Shown: in pieces, positions 1-8,090 of the stretch
How the letters are laid out: the number at the start of each line of letters is the position of its first letter
Position numbering within the stretch: position 1 is the first letter of the stretch
NCBI GenBank assembly: GCA_021812735.1
Contig: JAKAMV010000092.1
Coordinates: 1-18,631, forward strand
Reading direction: 5' to 3'
DNA: 18,631 nucleotides
From: Chloroflexota bacterium
GTDB taxonomy: Bacteria > Chloroflexota > Limnocylindria > Limnocylindrales > CSP1-4
Position numbers and translations under genes: made by a program
The notes under the pieces: model-generated
Database searches by the model: none
The model's input: the letters and a program-made list of their open reading frames with translations, nothing else
What the model was told of the DNA's origin: nothing

Positions 1-576
1 GGGGTCGTTCACGGTGACGACGAGGTCAGCGCGACGGACCCAGCCCCGCTCCCGTCGCCTCCACACGGCGAGCGCCGGGCCCGGCACGCCGGCGACGTTG
101 TTGGACTCGAGGATGACGTCGATGACGTCGTAGACCACGCGGGCGGGCCTGCCCCCGCGCCGCGCGTCGGCCGCGAGGCGGTTGGCGACCGGGATGGTCA
201 GGATGCCGAACGCGTGGTACAGGTCCGCCGGCGGCACCTCGGCCGCCAGCGCCGCCGCCCACGCCCGCACGTGGACCGGCCAGGCGACGAGCTTGACGGC
301 GCTGTCCGCCCAGCGGGCGAGCCGCGCGCGCGGCCCCCGAGCCCGCGGCCGGGATGCGTCGGTCTGCCAGCGGGCCCATCGGCCGCGCGGCCGGTATCGT
401 CGGACGCGAACGCCCGCGTCGTCCTCCTCGGCGGCATGGCGCCCGTCATCGACCGCCGCGATCTCCACCTCCCAGCCCGCCGCCTGCAGGCTGCGCGCCA
501 CGCGGAGCCCGCGCGAGTACGGGGCGGCGGCGTTGGCCACCAGCAGGACGGCGCGCCGGCGCGGCGCCTGTGTCAC
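1..576 (-). CDS. Glycosyltransferase, N-terminal part (cut by the window edge)
   Basis: This is the first 192 codons of a GT-B-type glycosyltransferase; the C-terminal sugar-nucleotide domain lies beyond base 1. The start is GTG at 576, inside a GTGA overlap with the stop of the upstream glycosyltransferase, the same join used throughout this operon. Residues 9-15 form a hydrophobic first strand (AVLLVAN). Next come DLYHAFG (about 118-124), VVYDVIDVILES (about 147-158) and a basic helix leading into VVTVND at the edge. These blocks align with DVYHG...VVYD...VTVN in the two upstream genes, so the three are tandem paralogues. By position it probably adds a residue to the polysaccharide served by the ManNAc3NAcA genes. 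Donor and acceptor cannot be read from sequence. The family call is firm; the exact role is unknown. Confidence 0.8.
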   Translation of the reverse strand, partial: MTQAPRRRAVLLVANAAAPYSRGLRVARSLQAAGWEVEIAAVDDGRHAAEEDDAGVRVRRYRPRGRWARWQTDASRPRARGPRARLARWADSAVKLVAWPVHVRAWAAALAAEVPPADLYHAFGILTIPVANRLAADARRGGRPARVVYDVIDVILESNNVAGVPGPALAVWRRRERGWVRRADLVVTVNDP

Positions 577-1961
577 CACGGCCGCCCGGTCAGGTCGGTG
601 TAGGCGTCGAGCAGCTTGCCCATCTGGGTCTCCCAGTTGAACTCGCCGTGCGCGGCCGCCAGCGCCCGCTCGCCCATCGCGCGGCCCCCGTCCGGGGCGT
701 CGAGGACCGTGCGGAGGGCCGCCGCCACCGAGGCCGGGTCGCGCGGGTCGCAGAGCACGCCGCAGCCCGTGGCCAGGACGATGTCGGCCATCCCGGGCAG
801 GTCCGAGGCCACCACCGGCACGCCGGTCGCCATCGCCTCGAGCAGCTTGTTGGGCGTGGTGAGCCGGTGGTTCAGCGTGGTGGGCTGGATGGGCATCGCC
901 ACCACGTCGGCCGAGGCCACCCAGTCGAGCAGCTCGGTGGGCGGCACGGCGTCCATGACCCGGACGCGACCGCCGAGCGCGGGGTCGGCCGCGGCCGCGT
1001 CGATCCGCGCCCGGAGGCGGCCGTACCCCATGAGCACGAGGGTCGCGCCCGGCACCTGCGGCAGGGCCTCGATCAGCTGCTCGATCCCGCGGTCGGGGGA
1101 GAAGCCGCCCTGGTACAGGACCACGCGCTGGTCCCGCGACAGGCCGAAGCGCTCGTGGAACCGACGGGCCCTCGGCCGGGCCGGCTGGTAGCGGTACGAG
1201 CAGTTGAGCGCGATGACGGGCAGCGGCACCTGCCAGCGCGCCGCCATGACCTCCGCGTAGGGCCGGTTGACGGTGGCCACGCGGCCCGCCCGGCGGGCCC
1301 ACCGGCGCTCGGCGGCGCCGACGACGCGCCGCACGGGCGCGGGCAGCCGGGCGAGATTGCCGGCATCCACGTAGATGTCGCGGGCGTCGTAGACGACGCG
1401 GGCGCCCGGGTGGCGGGCCGCGAGGCCGAGCGCCACGGGGATGCCCATGTACGCCATCCCGTGGTAGACGTCGGCCCCCTCGTCCAGGGCGCGACTGGCC
1501 TGGGCCTGGGCGCGCACCACCAGCGCCATGGCCGCGATGCGCCACAGGCCGCCGACGACGCGCCGCGCCCGGGCCGCGGCGGCTCCCACGTCGCGGCGGG
1601 CGGGAGTCCTGCCGGCGCCTGTTACCGTCGCGCCGCTCGAGGGCGTGGGCGGCCCCGCCGGCGCCGCCTCCTCCGCCATGGCGTCGGAACCGCCCGCCGC
1701 ACCGCGTCGCCGGGCCAGCGCCTCCCGCACCGGGGCGGGCAGGGGCAGCCCGTCCGCGGCCGTGGCCCGCACGCGGCGGATCCGGTACCCGGCCGGGTGG
1801 GTCTCGTCGGCCGGCGTCCCGGGCCCGAGGCGGGCCAGCACCGTGACGGCGTGGCCCCGGGCGGCCAGGGCGCTCGCGATCCGGTAGGTGCGCGAGTCGA
1901 ACTCGCCCGTCGAGGGCAGGACGAGCGTCAGCCGCTGCGGGACCGGCGCGGGCCGCGTCAT
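573..1961 (-). CDS. Glycosyltransferase, GT-B fold, family 4-like
   Basis: A 462-residue cytoplasmic glycosyltransferase. The start is the ATG at 1961 (MTRPAPVPQ), which overlaps the upstream stop as ATGA; the open frame runs 32 codons further upstream but only through the neighbouring gene. The N-terminal acceptor domain has DVYHGMA (164-170) and VVYDARDIYVD (189-199). The C-terminal donor domain has LYQGGFSPDRG (282-292), MGYGR (311-315) and TPNKLLEAMATGVPVVASD (369-387), the last carrying the acidic residue expected to contact the nucleotide-sugar. Residues about 80-135 are an Ala/Pro/Arg-rich low-complexity insert, where the next paralogue instead has a hydrophobic stretch. It lies in the operon behind the ManNAc3NAcA enzymes and so probably builds a surface glycan. 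The donor is unknown. Confidence 0.88.
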   Translation of the reverse strand: MTRPAPVPQRLTLVLPSTGEFDSRTYRIASALAARGHAVTVLARLGPGTPADETHPAGYRIRRVRATAADGLPLPAPVREALARRRGAAGGSDAMAEEAAPAGPPTPSSGATVTGAGRTPARRDVGAAAARARRVVGGLWRIAAMALVVRAQAQASRALDEGADVYHGMAYMGIPVALGLAARHPGARVVYDARDIYVDAGNLARLPAPVRRVVGAAERRWARRAGRVATVNRPYAEVMAARWQVPLPVIALNCSYRYQPARPRARRFHERFGLSRDQRVVLYQGGFSPDRGIEQLIEALPQVPGATLVLMGYGRLRARIDAAAADPALGGRVRVMDAVPPTELLDWVASADVVAMPIQPTTLNHRLTTPNKLLEAMATGVPVVASDLPGMADIVLATGCGVLCDPRDPASVAAALRTVLDAPDGGRAMGERALAAAHGEFNWETQMGKLLDAYTDLTGRPW

Positions 1962-3367
1962 CGGGACGTGGCCGGGGCGGCGAGGCGTGCGTACAGGGCG
2001 ACCAGGCGCGCCGACTCGTGCTCCCAGTTCCAGCGCTCGTGCGCGGCGGCCAGGCAACGGGCTCGGAGGCGCCGCCGCTCGTCATCGGGGGCCTCCAGCA
2101 CGCGCCGGATCGCCGTGGCGATGGCCGCCGGGCTGCCCGGGTCGCACACCTCGCCCAGCGGCCCCTCGGGGTTGTCCAGCACGACGCGGCGCAGGTCGGG
2201 GAAGTCGGACGCCACCACGGGCACGCCCGCGGCGAGCGACTCGAACAGCTTGTTCGGCGTCGAGAGGTAGTGGTTGAGCGTGCTGGGCTGGAGCGCCATC
2301 ACGTCCACGTCGGCCGTCGCCACCCAGGCCAGGAGCACATCGGGCGGCACCGCGTCGAGCACGTGGACGCGTCCGCCGTAGCGCGGGTCCGCCGCCATCC
2401 GGTCCAGGTCGGCGCGCATGCCCCCGTAGCCCAGGTACAGCGCGTGGACTCGCTCCAGGCCGGGCTCGAGGATCGCCTCGGCCAGCTGCTCCAGGCCGCG
2501 ATGCGCCGAGAACCCGCCGTGGTAGAGCGCCACGGGCGTGTCCGCGGGGATGCCGGCCGCCCGGCGCAGCAGGTCGTCGGGCGCCGCGGGCGGCGTCCAG
2601 GCGGGCGGGCAGTTGTGGACCACGACGACCTCGTCCGCCCCGAGACGCGTGCGCAGCTCGCCGGCCAGCGCGTCGTTCACGGTGACCACCGCCGCGGCCT
2701 CGGACGCCCAGCGACGCTCCAGGCGGGCGAAGAGGCGCCGGACCCAGCCGGGCCTCGTGGCGTTGGTGCCCGACTCGAGGAAGATCTCGTGGCTGTCGTA
2801 GACGACGGCGCCGGCGCCGTTGCGGGCCCGGGCGCGGATGGCGGCGGGAAGGCCGGTCAGGTCGTGGCCGTGGTACACGTCGGCGGGCCCCGCGGCGGCC
2901 GCGGCGTTGGCCGCCCAGCCCAGGGTGGCCCAGCGCCAGCGGATCAGCCAGTCGAGGAGCGAGCCCCCGGGCGGGGTCCGGCGGCCGAGGGCGCGGCCGA
3001 GCAGGAAGAACGGCAGCCGGACCACGGACCACGGGACGGCCGCCAGGCCCACGCCCAGGCCCAGGAGCAGCTCGCCGATGCCGCGGGGGAGCGTCTTGAG
3101 GCCGCCCAGGATCCGCAGGCCCACCCACCTCGCCAGCCGCCACGGGTGGCGGATGAACGCCAGCAGGATCCGCCAGCCGCCGGGGATCGGCACCCGCGTG
3201 ATCGTCACCTTGCCGCGCGTCTCGCTGTCGCCGGTGCGCGAGGTGGGGTTGCCCGGCCGGCCAATGATCGTGACGTCATGGCCCGCGTCGGCCAGCGTGG
3301 CCGCCTCGCGCAGGACGCGCGCGTCGGTCCGCACGTCGTTGTAGACGAACATCACGACCCGGCTCAT
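1958..3367 (-). CDS. Glycosyltransferase, GT-B fold, family 4-like, with a hydrophobic membrane-association segment
   Basis: A 469-residue protein. The start is the ATG at 3367 (MSRVVMFVYNDVRTD), overlapping the stop of the 2-epimerase gene by 4 bases. The N-terminal strand is followed by DARVLREAATLADAGHDVTI (15-34), typical of family 4 acceptor domains. DVYHGHDLTGLP (163-174), VVYDSHEIFLES (188-199) and VVTVND (227-232) match both neighbouring glycosyltransferases. The donor domain has LYHGGFSAHRG (281-291) and TPNKLFESLAAGVPVVASD (370-388). Residues about 64-127 are rich in Leu/Val/Trp/Arg and read as amphipathic or re-entrant helices, so peripheral attachment to the inner membrane is likely (inference). 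As the first glycosyltransferase after the sugar-nucleotide enzymes it is a reasonable candidate to use UDP-ManNAc3NAcA, but this is unproven. Confidence 0.88.
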   Translation of the reverse strand: MSRVVMFVYNDVRTDARVLREAATLADAGHDVTIIGRPGNPTSRTGDSETRGKVTITRVPIPGGWRILLAFIRHPWRLARWVGLRILGGLKTLPRGIGELLLGLGVGLAAVPWSVVRLPFFLLGRALGRRTPPGGSLLDWLIRWRWATLGWAANAAAAAGPADVYHGHDLTGLPAAIRARARNGAGAVVYDSHEIFLESGTNATRPGWVRRLFARLERRWASEAAAVVTVNDALAGELRTRLGADEVVVVHNCPPAWTPPAAPDDLLRRAAGIPADTPVALYHGGFSAHRGLEQLAEAILEPGLERVHALYLGYGGMRADLDRMAADPRYGGRVHVLDAVPPDVLLAWVATADVDVMALQPSTLNHYLSTPNKLFESLAAGVPVVASDFPDLRRVVLDNPEGPLGEVCDPGSPAAIATAIRRVLEAPDDERRRLRARCLAAAHERWNWEHESARLVALYARLAAPATSR

Positions 3368-4494
3368 CGCGCCGCCCGGTCCTTCAACCGGCCCTCGGCC
3401 AGCGCGGCGGCGATCGCCTCGCCGGCGCCCGCGGGAGCCAGGTCGAACCCGGCAGCGCGCTCGGCGGCGAGGCGAGGCGCGTCGGCCGGCGGGGCGAGGC
3501 GGGCAAGCTCGGCGGCGGCGCGGGCGCGGTCGAGGCCCACGACCACCATCCGCCCCCCCGACTCGGCCACGGCCTCCACCCACTCCGTGCGGTCGCGCAG
3601 GACCAGGCACGGGGTGCGGAGCCAGGCGGCCTCGCGCTGGACGCCGCCCGAGTCCGTCAGCACGGCAGCGGCATGGAGCTGGAGGGTGAGCGTGGTGCGG
3701 TAGCCCTGGGGCGGGACCACGTGGACGCGCGGGTCCAGCGCGACCCCGGCGCCCTCGAGGGCGGTGCGGGTGCCGGGATGCAGGGCGAGGACCACGGGCC
3801 GCTCGGCCGCGGCGTCAGCGAGGATCGCCGCCCAGGCCCGCATGGCGTCGGCGTCGCGATTCTCGGCGCGATGCACGGTGGCGAAGGCGTAGCCGCCCGG
3901 CGCGAGCGCCAGGCGCAGCCGGGCGGCCACCTCGGCCAGCGCGGCGGGATCGCGGACCTCGCGGCCGATCCGGCTCGCCAGGTCCGCCATGAGGTCGCCC
4001 ACCTGCAGGACGCCCTCGGTCACGCCCTCGGCGGCGAGGTTCGCCACCGCGGCGGGCGTGGGCGCGAACAGCCAGCGAGCGAGGTGATCGGCCACGAGGC
4101 GGTTGAGCTCCTCCGGCATCCGCCGGTCGAACGAGCGCAGGCCCGCCTCCACGTGGGCCACGGGAATGCCGAGCTTGGCGGCCGCCAGGGCGCCGGCCAG
4201 GGTCGAGTTCGTGTCGCCGTAGACGAGCACCGCGTCGGGGCGCTCGGCCAGCAGGATGGGCTCCAGCGCCAGCAGCATCCGCGCGGTCTGCTCCGCGTGG
4301 CTGCCCCCGCCCACGCCCAGTGCGTGGTCCGGCTGCGGCAGGGAGAGCTCGGCGAAGAACGCGCCGGCCATCGCCTCGTCGTAGTGCTGGCCCGTGTCCA
4401 CGAAGACCTCCTCGTGGACGGCGCGCAGGGCCGGTCCCAACGCCGCGGCCTTGATCAGCTGCGGACGGGTCCCCACGACGCTGACGATACGCAC
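3364..4494 (-). CDS. wbpI: UDP-N-acetylglucosamine 2-epimerase family, probably the UDP-2,3-diacetamido-glucuronate 2-epimerase (WbpI/WlbD type)
   Basis: A 376-residue cytoplasmic epimerase. The start is GTG at 4494 (MRIVSVVGTRPQLIK) with GGAG 8 bases upstream; the open frame continues upstream but only into the dehydrogenase gene. Motifs are GTRPQLIK (8-15), DTGQHYD (33-39), VYGDTNSTLAGALAAAKL (91-108), HVEAGLR (114-120), MPEELNR (126-132), VHRAEN (207-212) and LTDSGGVQREA (279-289). VYGDTNSTLAGALAAAKL, the MPEE motif and RDRTEWVEAV are closer to the WbpI/WlbD branch than to WecB, which has HGDTTTT and PWPEE (from memory, not aligned). Expected reaction: inversion at C2 of UDP-GlcNAc3NAcA to UDP-ManNAc3NAcA, the last pathway step. 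The fallback call is a plain non-hydrolysing UDP-GlcNAc 2-epimerase. Its stop overlaps the first glycosyltransferase. Confidence 0.85.
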   Translation of the reverse strand: MRIVSVVGTRPQLIKAAALGPALRAVHEEVFVDTGQHYDEAMAGAFFAELSLPQPDHALGVGGGSHAEQTARMLLALEPILLAERPDAVLVYGDTNSTLAGALAAAKLGIPVAHVEAGLRSFDRRMPEELNRLVADHLARWLFAPTPAAVANLAAEGVTEGVLQVGDLMADLASRIGREVRDPAALAEVAARLRLALAPGGYAFATVHRAENRDADAMRAWAAILADAAAERPVVLALHPGTRTALEGAGVALDPRVHVVPPQGYRTTLTLQLHAAAVLTDSGGVQREAAWLRTPCLVLRDRTEWVEAVAESGGRMVVVGLDRARAAAELARLAPPADAPRLAAERAAGFDLAPAGAGEAIAAALAEGRLKDRAAR

Positions 4495-4543
4495 GGGCTG
4501 CTCTCCGGCTCGGGCTCGACGGCGGACGCGGGCTGGCGGCGGG

Positions 4544-5971
4544 TCAGGCGCCCGCGCGAACGCGCGTGCCGGCCTGGACGCCCACGCCCACGTACGCGAC
4601 GCCTTCGGGGAGGGCGAGCGTCCGCAGGCTGTTGCGGCCGTCGTAGACCACGGCGAGGCTCGGGAACCAGGCCGGGTCCAGCGCGGCGAACTGCCGGTCG
4701 GCGGTCTGCGCGATGACGGCGCGGAACGGCCCGGGCTCGCCCCAAGGCCAGGCCCGCGCCCCCAGCGCCTCAACCTCGGCCGGGGTCATCAGCGGGTCGT
4801 AGGCGGCGACGTCCGCCCCGGCGGCGAGGAGATCGCTGATCAGCGGGATGGCACGGCTGTACGCCAGCTCCTTCACGCCCTCGCGGTACGTGATGCCCAG
4901 CACCAGCACCGGCTGGCCGCGCAGCCCGCCGAGCGCCGTGGCGACGATGCCCAGCGCGCGGTCGGTCTGGTCGTCGTTGACCTGGCGGGCCGTCTCCACG
5001 ATCCGCAGGCCGGGCGCCCGCGCGAGCAGCAGGTGCGGGTAGACGGGGATGCAGTGCCCGCCCACGCCGATGCCCGGCTGGTGGATATGGCTGTACGGCT
5101 GGCTGTTGGCGGCCGCGATGACCTCGGTCACGTCGATGCCGTGGAGGTCCGCCACGCGGGCGAACTCGTTGGCCAGGCCGATGTTGACGTCGCGGTAGGT
5201 GGTGTCCGCGAGCTTGCTGAACTCAGCCGCCTCGGAGCTGGACATGGCCACCACCTCGGCGTCGAGCACCGAGGCGTAGAAGGCGGCCGCGCGGTCGGTG
5301 GACGCGGGCGTGGTGCCCCCGACGAGCTTGGGGTACGCGGCGAGGTTCGCCAGCACCGCGCCCGAGAACAGGCGCTCGGGCGAGAACGCCACGTGGAAGT
5401 CCTGCCCGGCGACGAGCCCGCTGGCGCGCTCGAGGCGAGGGGCGAAGCGCTTGCGGGTGTCGCCGATCGGCAGCGTGGTCTCGAAGATCACGGTCGAGCC
5501 GGCGTGCACGCCGGGCGCGATCGAATCGACGGCGGGGTCCATATACCGGTAGTCCGGCTGGTGGTTCGCGTCGAGCATCACCGGGACGATCAGGACCACG
5601 ACGTCCGCGTCGCGGGCGGCCGCGGCCGCGTCGAGCGTGGCCCGGAGGCGGCCCGCCGCGTGCACCTGCGACACCAGCTCGGCCAGGCCCGGCTCCTCGC
5701 CCACGTGCGACCTGCCGGCGTTGATGGCGTCCACCACGGCCGGGTTCACATCCACCGCGATCACGTGCCAGCCGTGGGTGGCGAACTGCGCGGCGAGCGG
5801 CAGGCCCATCTTGCCGGCGCCCACCACGGCCACCGTGCCGGCAGTCCCGTCCTCGCCGGCCCACGGCGAGACGGCGCGCGCCGGCCCGTGGGTGCACGGC
5901 TGCGGCGGCACGGTGATGGAGCCGCCGAGCATGGAGGCGCCCACCGACGGGCGGCTGACGACGCGGCTCAT
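4544..5971 (-). CDS. wbpA: Nucleotide-sugar 6-dehydrogenase (UDP-GlcNAc 6-dehydrogenase, WbpA type)
   Basis: A 475-residue member of the UDP-glucose/GDP-mannose dehydrogenase family, which oxidises the C6 hydroxyl of a UDP-sugar to a carboxylate in two NAD-dependent steps. The Rossmann motif VVGAGKMGLPLA is at 49-60. Others are IFETTLPIGDT (162-172), FSPERLFSG (196-204), EFSKLADTTYRDVNIGLANE (250-269) and GVGGHCIPVYPH (302-313), with the catalytic cysteine at about 307. The start is the ATG at 5971, overlapping the upstream stop as ATGA and preceded by GGAGG, so the protein has about 45 residues before the Rossmann strand, more than usual for the family. A GTG at residue 47 is an alternative start. 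The neighbours make UDP-GlcNAc the likeliest substrate; a WecC-type (UDP-ManNAc) role is less likely. A 49-base gap with an SD separates it from the epimerase. Confidence 0.87.
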   Translation of the reverse strand: MSRVVSRPSVGASMLGGSITVPPQPCTHGPARAVSPWAGEDGTAGTVAVVGAGKMGLPLAAQFATHGWHVIAVDVNPAVVDAINAGRSHVGEEPGLAELVSQVHAAGRLRATLDAAAAARDADVVVLIVPVMLDANHQPDYRYMDPAVDSIAPGVHAGSTVIFETTLPIGDTRKRFAPRLERASGLVAGQDFHVAFSPERLFSGAVLANLAAYPKLVGGTTPASTDRAAAFYASVLDAEVVAMSSSEAAEFSKLADTTYRDVNIGLANEFARVADLHGIDVTEVIAAANSQPYSHIHQPGIGVGGHCIPVYPHLLLARAPGLRIVETARQVNDDQTDRALGIVATALGGLRGQPVLVLGITYREGVKELAYSRAIPLISDLLAAGADVAAYDPLMTPAEVEALGARAWPWGEPGPFRAVIAQTADRQFAALDPAWFPSLAVVYDGRNSLRTLALPEGVAYVGVGVQAGTRVRAGA

Positions 5972-6987
5972 GCGGGAGATCCCTCCGCGGCCAGGTCCAC
6001 GGGTCGCACCGTGGACGCGGCCTCGAGCAGCGCGGTGGCGATGCGGACGGCCCAGGCGCCGTCCTCGCCGTCCACGTAGGGGCGCTCGCCCGTGCGCACG
6101 GCGTGGACGAACGCGTCCAGCTGCGCCTTGAGCGGCTCGTGCGTCTCCACCTCGATGTCCAGCACGTCCCCGGAGAACGTGGGCGCGTAGCCCGCGATCA
6201 GCTGGGGGTGCGCCAGGTCCGACTTGGTGAACGTCAGCCGCTGGGTGAGGTAGTCCAGCTCGAACATGCCCTCCTCGCCGATCACCGTCAGCTGGCGGCG
6301 CTTGGCCGGGGTGAGCCAGTTCACGTCCAGCATGCCGGTGGCGCCGGACGGGAAGTGGAGCAGCCCGAAGAGCAGATCCTCGTGCGTGGCGTGCTTGCGC
6401 TGCGCCAGCTCCGCGTACGCGCGGACCGGGCGCTCACGGGCGATCCAGCTGAGCATGTCCGCGTCGTGGGTCGCGAGGTCCACGGTCACGCCCACGTCGC
6501 GGATGCGGGCGGGGAACGGCCCCGCGCGGCGCGAGACGATGGCGTACACGTTGGTCAGCCAGCCGGCGCGCAGCAGCTCGCCCAGCTTGAGCACCGCGGG
6601 GTTGTAGCGCTCCACGTGGCCCACCTGGACCGCGACGCCCCCGGCCCTGCCGGCGGCGACGATCTCGAGCGCCTCCGCGTGGGTGGCCGCGAGCGGCTTC
6701 TCCACCAGGACCGGCAGCCCGCGCCCGATGGCGGCCAGCGCCAGGGGCACGTGCGCCGTGGTGGGCGCGGCGATCACGACGGCCTCGATGTCCGCCTCGC
6801 GGATCATCGCGAGCGGGTCCGCGTAGCCCGTGGCGCCGGTCTGGGCGGTGGCGGCCTCGAGGGCCGCCGAGTCTGGGTCCGCGACCGCGGCGAGGACGGT
6901 CTCCGGATGCGTGGCGACGACCCGCAGGTGGTTGCGGCCCATCATCCCCAGGCCGACGAGGCCAACCCGGAGCTTCGCGGCGCTCAT
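5968..6987 (-). CDS. wbpB: Gfo/Idh/MocA oxidoreductase, probable UDP-N-acetyl-glucosaminuronate 3-dehydrogenase (WbpB/WlbA type)
   Basis: A 339-residue NAD-dependent oxidoreductase. The N-terminal Rossmann motif is VGLVGLGMMGRNH (8-20). The family lysine is in VLVEKPLA (93-100). The substrate domain has GHVERYNP (123-130) and VDLATHDADML (169-179), whose histidine at about 174 fits the second catalytic position. In the Wbp/Wlb pathway this enzyme oxidises C3 of UDP-GlcNAcA, making the keto group that the neighbouring aminotransferase uses. The start is the ATG at 6987, sharing 4 bases with the aminotransferase stop; its own stop shares 4 bases with the 6-dehydrogenase start, so translation is probably coupled. 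A GnnA-like enzyme acting on UDP-GlcNAc is the main alternative, but the adjoining 6-dehydrogenase and 2-epimerase favour the uronate substrate. Confidence 0.84.
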   Translation of the reverse strand: MSAAKLRVGLVGLGMMGRNHLRVVATHPETVLAAVADPDSAALEAATAQTGATGYADPLAMIREADIEAVVIAAPTTAHVPLALAAIGRGLPVLVEKPLAATHAEALEIVAAGRAGGVAVQVGHVERYNPAVLKLGELLRAGWLTNVYAIVSRRAGPFPARIRDVGVTVDLATHDADMLSWIARERPVRAYAELAQRKHATHEDLLFGLLHFPSGATGMLDVNWLTPAKRRQLTVIGEEGMFELDYLTQRLTFTKSDLAHPQLIAGYAPTFSGDVLDIEVETHEPLKAQLDAFVHAVRTGERPYVDGEDGAWAVRIATALLEAASTVRPVDLAAEGSPA

Positions 6988-8078
6988 CGGGCCACGGGGG
7001 TGGCGACCTCGCGGACGGACCGCACGATCGTCGCGAGGTCGTCCTGCGAGAGCTTGGGGTGCACCGGGATGGCCAGCACCTCGTCCGAGAGCCGGTTGGT
7101 GACCGGCAGGTCCAGGTCCGCGGCGCCGGGCACGTACGCCTGGAGGTACGCCTGCTTGTGGATGGGCACCGGGTAGTAGATCAGCGTGCCCACGCCGCGC
7201 TCGGTGAGGCCGTCGATCACCCGCTGGCGCTCGCCGGGGAAGCGCATCACGTACTGGTGCCAGACGTGGTCGCGCCCCTCGGGGACGGTGGGGGTCAGGT
7301 AGTCCTCGGACAGCTCGGCCGTCAGGAACGCCGCGTTGCGGCGGCGCTGCTCGGTGCGCTCGTCGAGTCGGGTCAGCTGGGCGAGGCCGAGGGCCGCGGC
7401 GAGGTCGCCGGGCTTGTAGTTGGTGCCCAGGCTCTCGTGGTAGTAGCGGACGCGCATGCCGTGGTTGCGGAACAGCCGGATGCGGTCGGCGACGTCGTCG
7501 TCGTCGGTGGTGGCGAAGCCGCCCTCACCCGTCATGAGGTTCTTGGTGGCGTAGAGGCTGAACATCGCGGGGCCGAACTGGCCGGCCTTGCGGCCGCGAT
7601 AGGCCGCCCCGTGGGCCTGCGCTGCATCCTCGACGATGACCAGGCCGTGGCGCCGGGCGATGTCCTCGAGCGGCGCCATGTCGGCCATCAGGCCGTACAG
7701 GTGCACGGGCATGATCGCCCTGGTCCGGGGCGTGATCGCCGCCTCCACCTGGGCGGGGTCCATGTTGAAGTCGTCCTCGCGGATGTCCACGAAGACCGGG
7801 CGGGCGCCAGCGCGGAGGATCACCGAGACGGTCGCGTTGAACGAGAACGAGACCGTGATGACCTCGTCGCCCTCCCCGATTCCGAGGCCATGGAGGACCG
7901 CCTCCTGGGCAACGGTCCCGTTGGCCATCATGACCGCGTGCTTGACGCCGCAATAGCTGGCCCAGGCCTCCTCGAACGCCTTGGTCCGGGTGCCCATCGC
8001 GAGCATGCCGGAGCGCAGGACCTCGAGGACGGCCGCCTCCTCGGCGGGGCCGATGTCGGGCTTGGAGATGGGGATCAC
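6984..8078 (-). CDS. wbpE: DegT/DnrJ/EryC1 PLP-dependent sugar aminotransferase (WbpE/WlbC type)
   Basis: A 364-residue aminotransferase of normal family length. ANGTVAQEAVL (52-62) binds the PLP phosphate. VEDAAQAHGA (149-158) carries the Asp that contacts the pyridine nitrogen and the Gln of this family. SLYATKNLMTGEGG (174-187) holds the Schiff-base lysine at about 179. FRNHGMRVRYYHESLGTNYK follows, and HQYVMRF lies near the C-terminus. Expected reaction: glutamate-dependent amination of UDP-3-keto-GlcNAcA to UDP-GlcNAc(3NH2)A. The start is GTG at 8078 with GGGAG about 8 bases upstream, overlapping the stop of the acetyltransferase gene; the gap between the two genes is 12 bases. Substrate assignment rests on neighbours, because the family also makes other amino sugars. 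Confidence 0.87.
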   Translation of the reverse strand: MIPISKPDIGPAEEAAVLEVLRSGMLAMGTRTKAFEEAWASYCGVKHAVMMANGTVAQEAVLHGLGIGEGDEVITVSFSFNATVSVILRAGARPVFVDIREDDFNMDPAQVEAAITPRTRAIMPVHLYGLMADMAPLEDIARRHGLVIVEDAAQAHGAAYRGRKAGQFGPAMFSLYATKNLMTGEGGFATTDDDDVADRIRLFRNHGMRVRYYHESLGTNYKPGDLAAALGLAQLTRLDERTEQRRRNAAFLTAELSEDYLTPTVPEGRDHVWHQYVMRFPGERQRVIDGLTERGVGTLIYYPVPIHKQAYLQAYVPGAADLDLPVTNRLSDEVLAIPVHPKLSQDDLATIVRSVREVATPVAR

Positions 8079-8090
8079 GGGCGGGCTCCC

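Noticed and set aside
354..2270. 638-codon plus-strand open frame
   Set aside because: It is antisense to two well-supported glycosyltransferases, with Arg/Gly/His-rich sequence and no recognisable motif.
3364..4494. Plain WecB/WecC (ManNAcA) pathway for the epimerase and dehydrogenase
   Set aside because: Possible alone, but the three preceding genes supply exactly the C3 oxidation, amination and acetylation, and the epimerase motifs look WbpI-like.
2018..6079. Two further long plus-strand frames (2018-3703 and 4394-6079)
   Set aside because: Both mirror genes with complete motif sets on the minus strand and have no family signature of their own.
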